Source: Albula goreensis (lineage: Eukaryota; Chordata; Actinopteri; Albuliformes; Albulidae). Taken from it: DNA of 64,000 nt. Under the pieces are notes generated by a model. It was not told the DNA's origin. It saw only the letters and a list, made by a program, of their open reading frames with translations, and searched no databases. Positions 38,972-48,980 of the stretch are shown one piece after another. The translations under genes and the position numbers were made by a program. The stretch lies in assembly GCA_022829145.1 (NCBI GenBank), contig CM040741.1, positions 52,484,180 to 52,548,179 of the forward strand, written 5' to 3'. How positions within the stretch are numbered: position 1 is the stretch's first letter; each line of letters opens with the position of its first letter.

Positions 38972-39070
38972 AAACTACAATTCCCATGACAGCCAAAGAG
39001 AAATGGGAAAAGCTTCTTTCTAAGAAGCTTTTTGGCAGCAGCATTGAGGAGGGTGGGGGATATGTAGTTT
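38972..39070. repeat. Nested palindrome with AACTACAATTCCCA arm
   Basis: The centre is a perfect 11-bp hairpin (AAAAGCTTCTT, 3-nt loop, AAGAAGCTTTT; 39008-39032). Outside it, GCCAAA faces TTTGGC, and AAACTACAATTCCCATGA faces GGGGGATATGTAGTTT at the far end. The whole ~100 bp is thus an imperfect foldback, possibly a small MITE. Confidence 0.7.
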
Positions 39071-39735
39071 GTTGGATGGTTGTGCAGTTGTCTGACAGAT
39101 GTGATCACAGCTTTTGCAGTTTAATTTTTAATAAGAAGTGCTATGATTTACACTCAGCATTGATGCAGGCTTTAATTGTCCTGTCACAAGAAAAACAGTC
39201 ACCAGGCTGATGGCTGAAGCTGATGCTCATCTCAATTTGATCATTTACAGCAACAGCATCTATTCATTAGCATTTACCTGTCTGTGCAAAAGACATGTTT
39301 GTGCCATATGCATAATGCATATACCTATTTTATAAAAATGAAAGCTATACACTGAAGACATATTTATGAAGTCAGATAATGCAGAAAAGCTGACATACCC
39401 TGCATTTGTGTGCTGCAAGGGTTTTGGGATCAGGGTATGTAAATGCTCTGCTTATCACATGAGGAAGTAAACTACAAAAATCCCCAATATGGAGGAGGGA
39501 AATGAAAGAAGCCAGAAGGGGACATAGAAAGAGAACAGGGAGAAGGAGAGTTGGGTGTGTGAGGGACAGAATAGAGACAGAAAGGCAATGAATAAGGAAT
39601 CAAAACTCTCAATTCTAGGCTTTGTGGGGCATATTTGTGGTGTCTTGATGGTCAATTGTGCGGTGTGAATTTTGTTCTGACAGATCTTGCCTTTCAGTAT
39701 GCATTGAGTGACGGGTTGGCAACAGATCACATGAC

Positions 39736-39930
39736 GAGGCAGCCTGTAGTCTCATGGCTAAGGTAACTGATTGGGGCCCCTGAGGTAGATGGTTCCAGCC
39801 ACAGCAAGAACACCATTGCTGTTGGACCCCTGAAAAAGGCCCTAAAACCCATATTGCTCCAAGGGGGAATTGGCCCCTGACAGCAAATTGCTTTGGATAA
39901 AAGAGTCAGTTAAATAATGGTAATGTAACA
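39736..39930 (+). mobile_element. tRNA-derived SINE, plus orientation
   Basis: A tRNA-like head (GTCTCATGGCTAAGG as A-box region; GGTTCCAGCC as degenerate B box) is followed by a body with TTGGACCCCTGAAAAAGGCC and ends in TTGCTTTGGATAAAAGAGTC and a GTAATGTAAC-type tail. This is the order seen in common teleost SINEs whose 3' part reads GCTTTGGATAAAAGCGTCTG. The copy is diverged and no clear target-site duplication was found. Confidence 0.7.
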
Positions 39931-40312
39931 TACATACATGCAAGCTCCTGCAAATCAGGAGTGTGTCAGGTCACGTGCATTACAATATGCCAGTTTCTGT
40001 GAAAATTGTAACTCTTTTGAGAATATATGACATATGTCTTTAAATAAGAGAAAAAAATGTATCAAACTGACTTGCTATGTTTTTCCATGTGCATACATGA
40101 TGTGCGTCGATGAGATGATGTGTGTCTGTGTGTGTGATTTTGTACACGTTGCATGTGCAAACATGCATACAAAAACATGCATACATCACTCTGTGACTGT
40201 GTGCATGTATTTCTGTGCATTTCTGCATGTTAAGAGAGAATTGCTATGTCCATGCATGTGCACATATGCGACGTTTGTGTGTGTACATGTGTGAGTATGA
40301 ATGTTTGTGAGA

Positions 40313-40342
<30 letters not shown>
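40313..40342. repeat. (GT)4-(GA)11 microsatellite
   Basis: A short GT run passes directly into a perfect GA run at 40321. Confidence 0.95.
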
Positions 40343-40343
<1 letters not shown>

Positions 40344-43300
40344 AGAGACATCGATGGTTGAGGAGGAGGATTATGAGGGACTGTCTGATATGTTGAACAC
40401 TTTTCTATTCTTTCCCTCCAGGTACTGTAAATCACAAACCCACAAGACAACAGCTCATAAATCAGAAGGTTAAAAACAAACATGGATTACAGTTCGTCCT
40501 ACCCTGACCGACCTGCCTCAGGCCATCTTTAGCATTTATGCTGCTGTTCCTAGTTTCAGCTTTCAAAAGCAAGAAAGCTGAAAAACATTTCTTAAAAAAT
40601 GATGGACTACCTCCTCTGGAAAGTAGTATTAAAAAATGATGCACTTTCATGTCTGAAGCCACAATTCAGAAAAAAATGACTCCAGTCCAGGAGCTGTTGC
40701 TGTATAACCCATCATTAGTTATGTTTCCAAAAAATCAAACAATTACTTTCCTTTATGTGCAAAAAAATCCAACAGAGACAGGCGTTTTGAAATTTCTTTT
40801 AGCTGTGAGAAGCTGAATGACATGATTTGACTGAACCAAATACGGAGGGACATGTGATACCTCAGGCCTTGGTTGGTTCCAGTTTTGATGCAGGAAAATG
40901 TTTTGTGTGAACTGCTATTCTTTGACTTTTATAATTCCCAAATTAATGATTCACAGCTGGTTCACTTTCATAATTTTCATTTATGCCATGCAATCAGGTG
41001 TTTCATAATCATCACTCATTTTGTTAAGTGGGTAGATGTTCCCCTACAGCCCCATTGGTATTGCCATATTCACACAGTTTCATTTATGTGCTACAATCCA
41101 TTACAATGTATTCAGTTTTAAAATCAATCACAAATGGCGTTTTCACCATTTTGACCTCAGCATCTTCAGGCGAAAATTCCCCAATAGTAAAATAGCTCTG
41201 ATAGTTGAATCACTATCATTTTCTGTCTAACAACATTTTCAATCCCATCCACTATGAAATGTAATGAGCTGCTTATATAGCTATAGTTCGGTACTGATGA
41301 ACCACAGAAGTGGAGATTCCTGTTAGAATTTAATCATCATCTGAGAGATGCATTCTTAAAAAAATCTGTTAATTACGTGACAGTTGTAATTAACATTTGT
41401 GCATCTAATTACAAGACGGAATTCAGTTCAGATAATTTTTTTAGAAATCAAACCAAAATGGCAAGCATTTAAATTTGCATCTGCAAGGATGTACTAAGTA
41501 CATGTCAACTGATGGCTCTTATAATTAAGGCCATTTGTTTCCTGCTACCCAATATTTTTAGCCTGCAATTCAGTCCTCCAGCAGAGAGATGTTGAAATCT
41601 CTTCATCAAGACACCTGTTAAACAATCATTAAAAACATCATATTTCAGATTATTAGAATCATCTCAATTAGTCATTTAATTAATACCAATCGAGAAATGA
41701 TTGGAACATGCACTTGTTCCCTGGTCGGCCCCTTCCTCCCTATAATTATTTAGTATAATTGTCGAGCATACTGCATTTTGTGAAAGCTGTAATTTGTTGA
41801 ATTGCACCAAAATCATGATGATTGGTCTTCCTTATTGTAAAGTGCTTCACTGTAGTCAATTACCTTGCTAGGAATGAAAACAGAGACAGTTGAGTCATAT
41901 TACTAACTAAAACACTATCTGTAGATAATATGTTTTTTTTTTTTTTGCATGTGTTTGACATCTGTAACTTCATGTGATTGCTGTGACATTCCCTGTTGTT
42001 ATTTCAGATTAACAGAAACACACATTCTGATCTAAGAACGCTTGGTATCCATTATTATATGCACACAGTACAGAATCTGTTGTCTATTCATGTTTCATGA
42101 ATCAGATTGGTTTTTCATACACACTACTGTGAAAGAGAAAACAGCAGACCATGAGGCCCACGGTTGGCAGAGAATGCTCCCTAATTCCACAATGATCACA
42201 GCCCCATGCACACTGCTAGATGGACTCAGGAGAGGTTTCATGAACACCAGGATCAAGTCAATCACCTTCTGTGGCTTCCCAAATCCCCCTCTCTAAAGAC
42301 CTCTGAAAGACCTGGAGGCTTTCCTTCTTGAAGAATGGTTAAACATTACAAACTGACCACAGGCTACTGACCCTTGCACCCCCTTGCCACTCATGGACCT
42401 GCAAAAAATTGCACTCCAAAGCTGTGTTTGGGGAGGTTTCCATTGCCTTCTAACTTTGTGAATCTGCTAGCTTGCTCAGGCCTGTTACGACTTAATCAAT
42501 GCTTAATCTCACAAAATGCAAACAACTGCAATAATGGATGTGGAGCTCAATTCAAGATTAATGTTTATATTGTGAGCATGTAAACATGCTGTAAATGTCA
42601 CAGATGGTTGCCAAACCTGTCTGACTAAATGTGTCTGCCCAGTCTGGCTAAGATAGACCATTAACAGTGTGGTGGAAATGAATTAAAAATTTTACTATAC
42701 CATCCTTTCCAACAATATTACAACTGAATGTGTAGTAATACATTTAATGCAACAAAGTAAATATAGTAAATGCAGTATTTATGTTTATGGCAAAGATGCA
42801 AATTCACACCCAAAATGCTGGTCATTTGGTATTCTGAAATGTGTGTGACTTGTGTGAATATGTTTTAATTAAACAATTTAGTAATTTAAATGTGTCTTCC
42901 CTTTATTTTAGGATACTCTTAGAATATTATTTTTTTTATTTAAGTGAACAATCATTGGTGACTGAGATCCCATCACATATGAGCAATTATATCTGTGTTG
43001 CAAAAAAAAAAAAAAAAGACTGCTAAACTGAAATGTTAAGGCAGGACACATTGACCAGTCTGTGATTGCGAAGCCACTGAGCGACGGCATCTTGCAATGT
43101 TACAGATGAGGATCACCATTAATGAAAAAATGTATCTATTGAAATATCAGACAGAACACTAAAATGTGTGTATCCTCATATATTAGTATCTAACATTATT
43201 TCAGTCACCATATGCCACACCAGAGAAGGGCTCCCAGTGAACTGATCATTTAGAACTGAAAATGGCTGCCAATTAAAAGTCTTTGAGCTCACACAAGCTC

Positions 43301-46243
43301 TTTCTGAGCAGCCCACTTGGTCTTGAGATGGTATCATTCAAATAGATGCAAATGAGCATTAAAATGAACTAGTTTAGCTGTCAATTAGCTATGATTGCTT
43401 ATATTAGCCTTTTGACAGGCAGGTGTAGAAGCTGCCTCTAACTAATGATACTGATACACATCAACTCTTCCATCCAATGTATGAATATTGCTCAATGAAC
43501 CGGTGTTGATTTGACCGGCTGTATCTGGTTTTGACAACATTTCCATTTCAATATTATAAAGTGAATAACAGTGATGGATGATGAACTCATGCTGAGAAAT
43601 CCATTCACACAGGAAGATCAGAATAGGTCCAAACACCATACAAACTGTATATAATTCATATTTATGAATTCTGTTTACATGGCTGAATTAACAAGGTCTG
43701 CAATAAAATGAGCTCATCAAATGACCCCAAAAGACCAAAGAGGTACAGCTGGCTTTACAGCAGCATTTTCTGCTGAGGGTTTCAAGCCCACTCACCTTCT
43801 CCATCAGACATGCAGGAGAATTGAGGATGTACATGTACTGTTTACTGTAAGATTTTCTTCTCTGTTTGGAATCATAAACTGAACCTGATGAGTTACAACA
43901 GTGACACCCTCACCCACATAAGGAGTGGAGCAGCTGAAGCATATGGTTTCACCCATGGCAGTAGCAATTGATTATTTTGCACTCCACAAGCCAGACAGTA
44001 CAGCAGCGGCAATATCACTGATCAGAGGACAGGAGAATATGATATGGTGAGCATATCGTCATTAAAAAGATACATTTCCCAACCTAAACACACTTTTGAG
44101 GCCATTTATTTCATGCTACTGTGGAATGCCAGTCTGCTCACTCCCTGTAACTACTGGGCCTTGTATTTGTCACAGGCAGCCTTGGCCTTCAAGCTACTCA
44201 AGCTTCTTACATTGTGCTGAGTTCTTCTTTTCTGAGAAAACTTCAGTTTTATTGAAAATTAAATTAAAAGAAAAAAACATGTGCAAGAATTGAAAATGGG
44301 TAACAGTGGCTTCAATCTGTCTGTCAAAGTTTAAAAAAGAGGGCTGCATTTATAATGGGTAGCAGTAACGGTTTTCATACAGACTCAAATTGCATTTCTT
44401 TGCCTTTCAAAAATGATTAATTTAAAAGCGCAGCTATACGATTAAGGTGAATACCATCTTAAGGTATTTGCAGATTACTTATCATTAATGGACAACTTAT
44501 TTATTCTCATTCATATTCCCCCAGTTGTACTTGTGAAAGATAGTGATGAAAAAACATAGCTTTGCCATGTTAATGATATTTTGATGAGTGCGGATGTGTG
44601 ATTTGATAGGTTTTCTGCTAATTGATTCCACACTGATGTTTACATTGATTTGTGTAGATACCTTAGACAGGATAGCATTAATGTTACGTCAAGGCCTGAG
44701 TTTCTTTTTGTGTGTTCTATATCGATATCTATCTCTAATTTATCATCTTCACAAAACCTACTTATGACCAAAAAAATAGCTGGGAGTTAATTCTAAAGCG
44801 CCTGAGGCAACATTACTTTCCTTCTGTAGAATGCATTGCTTCATTGCAGATGGCACAGTAAATAAGTGATCTGTTCAATTGCATTGACAAGGAGGGGGAA
44901 GCTGGCCTTCAATGTTTCCACTGCGTTGGCAGAATGAAAGAGGAGCGTGCAATGCTGAAAAACGAAAAGCACCCGTCACAGCGTTTCTGCCACAGTGGGG
45001 TTTTAGCAGTTTTAACAGGGCTTGTCTGGAGGAGACAGCTCTGGCACTTTCACAGCTGCAGTGGATACTGCTAACGTCGCCATTCAATGGATCGCTCACC
45101 AGTCACGCCATAATGTGTTTAAATTGTTTACATAATTGCATCGGCCTCACTTTACACACCGTATGTTTTCCTAAAGTCTTCATGAAGCGTGCATCGCGGC
45201 TTCCATGCCACAGCAAGACACTGTTGGAACACATTATAATTAGGGTGTTTCCCAGAAATTGGTTCAAAAGGTTGACATTTAGGATTGACACTGTGTCAAG
45301 ATGAATATGTCATGTCATATTTAGCAGCATTATATAAAGCATGTATTGTGTCACCCTTTACAGAGTGACGTGTATATCATTGAACTGTTCTTGAAGATGC
45401 TACATTGTGTAAATGACAAAATTACACATGCTTCAACAAAGGTGTAGAACAGTTGTATGAAACTCAGCACACTTGAGGACCATGTGTACATTGAAATGTA
45501 TTTCAGCATCTGCTCTGGATCATGGTTATTTCCATTATTTGATAAATCAGTTCTGGTTGATTGAACATAATTTGTGTATGGCAAATGAGTATGGCTTAAT
45601 GAGTAATTTAACCAATTAAGGCAGAAGCATATTGAGATTAGCAAGCACACACCCATCAAATTTAAGAACAGTAGGCATTCACCATTAGATGCATTTGAAC
45701 AGGGTAATATGGTGTCTGTGCATGTCCATGTATATGCATGTTGGTTTTTCATACAAGCTTCTCTCAAGGCAGAATGCAAGCACATTTTATGAAAGTATAA
45801 GTGTATGACGCTCATTCATAGGACACTATCAGCTCATCACTTGCTGCTTCAGAGACATAATATGCAGAATCCATGTAAGCAGTTAAATAATTGTTCCATA
45901 AACACACCTCATTTTGCACTGTTCTCTATGCTACCTTTGCAAGGTCTCATAAATGCAAACCAGTTACTTTGGCATGAGTGTGTGCTCTGCAGCTGAGGGG
46001 ACTTCTTTGCACAAGATGATGAATAGCTTATGAATAGCAAATTTAGGGCAGTTATTGGGCAAAGACCATAAACTCATGCATATAAGCACATTTATGCAAT
46101 AAGTGTGATTTATCAACAAAACTTTGCATATGTGTGGCATACACAGTTTTGAGAGGTATAACATTTTTTACATGTATGCAGAATTATGGATTTCTCAAAT
46201 TTGGAGCTAAATTTATGCAAAATGTGATGAATGAGGCCCCCTG

Positions 46244-46300
46244 TCTGTAGGTCACAGCATGGCTGTGATGCATCATGGTACCTGCACTGTGACCTACAGA
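46244..46300. repeat. Perfect 14-bp inverted repeat, 29-nt loop
   Basis: TCTGTAGGTCACAG (46244-46257) pairs perfectly with CTGTGACCTACAGA (46287-46300). The loop contains the self-complementary octamer GATGCATC. Preceding sequence ends ATGAATGAGGCCCCC, a phrase I associate with old fish DNA transposons. Confidence 0.9.
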
Positions 46301-46569
46301 ATGATATGCTGTGGCTGGGTAAGAGTAAAATGCATCTTTTCTCTTCATTTTTTATGCAGATCAGGAGCAGATATGGAGAAATTTGTGTGAGAATATCTAA
46401 TGCAGTGCCATTTCTGTCTAAATTATACGAATACATAGCTTTGTGTTAATGTGCCTGTCGAATTGTAATAATAAAAAGTATGAATTTTAAGCTTAATGTT
46501 ACCATACCCTTGAGAATAATTTCCTCCTAAGAGAATTAATGTGCCTTTTTAAAATAAATGTAGATGTTT

Positions 46570-46640
46570 TAATATATATATATATATATTTTTTACAAAT
46601 TTTTATATATATAAAACATTTGTAAAAAAATATATAAATC
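46570..46640. repeat. AT-rich foldback
   Basis: An (AT)n run passes into TATATTTTTTACAAAT, which faces ATTTGTAAAAAAATATATA near 46618-46636 with one bulged base; the loop is again AT-rich. It may extrude as a cruciform. Confidence 0.8.
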
Positions 46641-47409
46641 ATATATAAAAATCTGCTGCAGATGTATGACAGTTTTATGTCTTCAGTCTCTGATTTTGTA
46701 TGCTAAAAGGTATTACCTTTTTCAGAGGCAATGGCCGGTGTTGGCTGTGTGAGGTGTAAAATGTTCTGCTAAGTAATTCCTAGATATGGACATCTCCTGA
46801 GAAATTAAATTATGTAAAATAATGTAATGAACTCAGAGTAGCTCATGTCCGTGCCCTGGAAGGATATGAAGGGAACTGAAAAAGAGAATGAGCTGGAAGG
46901 ACTTCCAGTTACGCTTGAGTATAAGTCAGTGTTATTAAACTACAGCATAGACAATATGTGATGTATAGACTGCATGTAATTTATCCAACCATATCCAAGC
47001 ACGTCTAGTCAAATGCAGGGTTATTTCACTTAACTTAAGAGTGAAACTTAACTTCTTTATTTTGTGTAGTACAATGGACAACCACACAATGTCACATGAT
47101 GCTTCACAGCAGGCTTTTTTCATGGGAGTAAAACAGTATTTTAGGCAATATAGGATAAACTGGAGCAACATGGGCAAGATTGAAGGCTGCAAGTAGAGCT
47201 GTTAAAACTACTTGTAATGGCTTTCTGCCACAATGAACCAGTTTTTTTATGACCCTTATTCTCATCCTCATCCCAAAGCATAAAGCAGTCAAAGGTCAAG
47301 GCATTTATTGTGTGACTTTTGGTTCCTCCTGTGGTGAGGAGAAAGGCAGGAACAGAAAAATACAATAATGATTGTTTTCTGTCATTTCTGCTTCTCTTAT
47401 AAACCTATT

Positions 47410-47483
47410 CAATGCACTTATGCACTTTTTCTTGGAAGCTGCTCTGGTACTAGCATCTGCTAAATGAATGTAATTTAATGTAA
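47410..47483 (+). mobile_element. 3' tail of a SINE-like repeat, plus orientation
   Basis: The sequence ends GCTCTGGTACTAGCATCTGC then TAAATGAATGTAATTTAATG, matching the 3' tails of teleost repeats that finish with CTGCTAAATG and short TGTAA repeats. Upstream sequence (ATGCACTTATGCACTTT) also fits. The head is missing. Confidence 0.5.
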
Positions 47484-48018
47484 AAGGTAGAAAGATTGAA
47501 ATTGCAGTCTGACAAAATAATACTTTTGCAGCCACATTTAAAACACGTTCCTACACAGAATGACGTTTACAGTAGAATATTGTCTGGATTTCTGAGTGGA
47601 TAAGTTAAGAAGGCCTAGCCCTGCCAGGGCCAGCCTCAGTTCCTTTGGTTACCACTACATTAGCACCCCCTTAGCACTCACCAGGTGCATATATGTAACC
47701 AATTATTGTCCATAAGACCAGTGCCCCTTGTCCAATTTCCACTAACTCTCACATAGTGTGCTGTATGGCTTGTTCCTTGAAAACTGGTCACATGAGCAAG
47801 GGTATCTGAGGAGGGCCTGTGCTTCTGCTGGAGGTTTATTTGATTTGACTCACCCAAAACTACATGGTACAGACATGGTAAAGATATCATAAATGTATAA
47901 CCTATATTCTCCCATTGAGTAGGAGCCTAGGAATATGTCAGTTAAGGACTAGTTTACCCACAGTTTCCAGTTTCCTCCCTAAGACCTGCAGCAGATGTGG
48001 AATAAGAGGAATACTTAC

Positions 48019-48236
48019 CTATAGATCTTATATCTGGTTGTAAATCCTTGGCGGAATCTTTCCACAAAGGAGAGATAACTCCATGAGTGGTGGAAAGGTC
48101 CCCGGTCAGAGATGAGCCAATCAAATTGCTTGGAGACATGGTGCTCGGCAACGGACGGTTCCTGGCGGGAAGACTGAACTGTTATATGGCCCCATATAAA
48201 CAGGAAGCAGGTGACCTCAATGACCCTCCAGTTCAT
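48019..48236 (-). CDS. brinp1: brinp1 coding exon 1 (start codon, signal peptide, N-terminus)
   Basis: This exon encodes residues 1-72 plus the first two bases of codon 73 of BRINP1, a secreted/ER-routed neural glycoprotein of the BRINP family, reported to restrain the neuronal cell cycle and to be induced by BMP and retinoic acid. The protein opens with MNWR, then a hydrophobic stretch (about residues 7-16, core CFLFIWG) that reads as a signal peptide. It continues through a very conserved block with the motifs [20 protein letters not shown] and [12 protein letters not shown]. The start is chosen because MNWR plus signal peptide is the known BRINP1 N-terminus; BRINP2 and BRINP3 start differently. 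The donor reads TATAG|GTAAGTAT on the minus strand, leaving phase 2, and codon 73 (AG|A, Arg) is completed by the next exon. The match to BRINP1 is from memory of the family but extends over nearly the whole exon. Confidence 0.96.
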
Positions 48237-48286
48237 GCTGTTCCTGCAGCCGCTCTCTGTTCATTCTCGCTCCATTCTGTGGAGAC
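48237..48286 (-). other. brinp1: brinp1 5' UTR part of the ATG exon
   Basis: On the minus strand the start codon is preceded by about 40-50 nt of untranslated sequence and then a splice-acceptor-like stretch. Two AG choices are visible: CTTTCTGAAG| (exon would start at 48286) and TCTCCACAG| (exon would start at 48276). Both follow the same pyrimidine tract. Mammalian BRINP1 also has its ATG in the second exon, which supports an acceptor here rather than a promoter. Which AG is used cannot be decided from sequence alone. Confidence 0.6.
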
Positions 48287-48290
48287 CTTC

Positions 48291-48326
48291 AGAAAGAGAG
48301 AAAGAGAGAGGGAGGGGGAGAGAAAG
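48291..48326 (-). promoter_or_regulatory. Polypyrimidine tract of the acceptor before the brinp1 ATG exon
   Basis: Thirty-six uninterrupted purines on the plus strand read as 36 pyrimidines on the gene's sense strand, directly upstream of the candidate acceptor AG. This is an unusually long and pure polypyrimidine tract for binding U2AF or PTB-type proteins. It is embedded in a wider purine-rich (plus-strand) region reaching about 48360. Confidence 0.6.
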
Positions 48327-48952
48327 CAATAGACAAAGTGAAAAAGAGAGAAAGAATAAAAACACTCAGTCCTCAAAAAATCCCCAGGGAAGAGCAACCG
48401 AAAAAAAAACACTGAGTAAAATTAGCACAGTCTTGACAGAGCCTAACAAGACACTATAGCTGAGAGGCTGGTGTCTGTATAATATTTAGCATGTTTTTTG
48501 TGTTGTTTTCTTTCTTTTTTTATGACCAAACCCTGAAACCTTGCAGAATTATAAGTCCCAGACTGGATCTCTCCACGCTAACGAGGACTGCTGCCCTTTG
48601 CAGATGAAAATGAAGGACTGGGGTTGTGCTTCCTTCTCCTTTTCAAAACTAATTGGTACAGTGATAAGTTCAGACAAGGTTAAGAGCCCGGTTTATGATA
48701 AAGCACAGCGTTGAGCTGTCCGTGTAGGAGGTCACTGTTCATTTAATCGGAGAGGGATGCAACTTGTAAACACAGCCACTGGAATTTTCTTTTCCATTCA
48801 GGGCAGGATATAACCAATACAAGCAAAGGTTGATAGCTACAAGGCTTGGAGCAAGATTGGAACAGTATGCTACCATACATGAAATACAGGATTAAGATTG
48901 TTATGCATTTTTTCCCTTATGCAGTTATGTGTTATATAAGTGGCTCCAAATA

Positions 48953-48980
48953 TCATGCTAAGTTCAATAACTTAGCATGA
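48953..48980. repeat. Perfect 12-bp hairpin, 4-nt loop
   Basis: TCATGCTAAGTT and AACTTAGCATGA flank a CAAT loop, followed on the plus strand by seven further A (eight in all). It lies about 670 bp upstream of the brinp1 ATG exon on the gene's sense strand. Confidence 0.9.

Larger units (their letters stand above)
23830..48018 (-). other. brinp1: brinp1 intron between coding exons 1 and 2
   Basis: A 24.2-kb phase-2 intron bounded by GTAAGT...CAACAG. It holds SINE relics (26085-26190, 26330-26455, 39736-39930, 47410-47483), microsatellites (30303-30337, 36577-36604, 40313-40342), hairpins (38648-38696, 39008-39032, 46244-46300, 46580-46640) and AT-rich segments dense in homeodomain/POU-like motifs (25090-25440, 35580-35680, 41340-41780, 43255-43440). 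No second gene is supported; all longer open frames are short, low-complexity or unlike any family I know. Stretches 27-30 kb and 31-35 kb look like plain AT-rich intron. Confidence 0.85.

Noticed and set aside
45351-45815. 154-codon open frame on the minus strand
   Set aside because: Cysteine/leucine/serine-rich translation typical of AT-rich non-coding DNA, with no family resemblance.
23830-48018. An intronic microRNA like mir-147a, which to my knowledge lies in a human BRINP1 intron
   Set aside because: I did not see the mature sequence or a suitable long hairpin while reading; an exhaustive search was not possible.
48237-48460. Promoter immediately upstream of the ATG exon
   Set aside because: No TATA box, initiator or CpG island; the pyrimidine tract plus AG fits a splice acceptor better and agrees with known BRINP1 gene structure.
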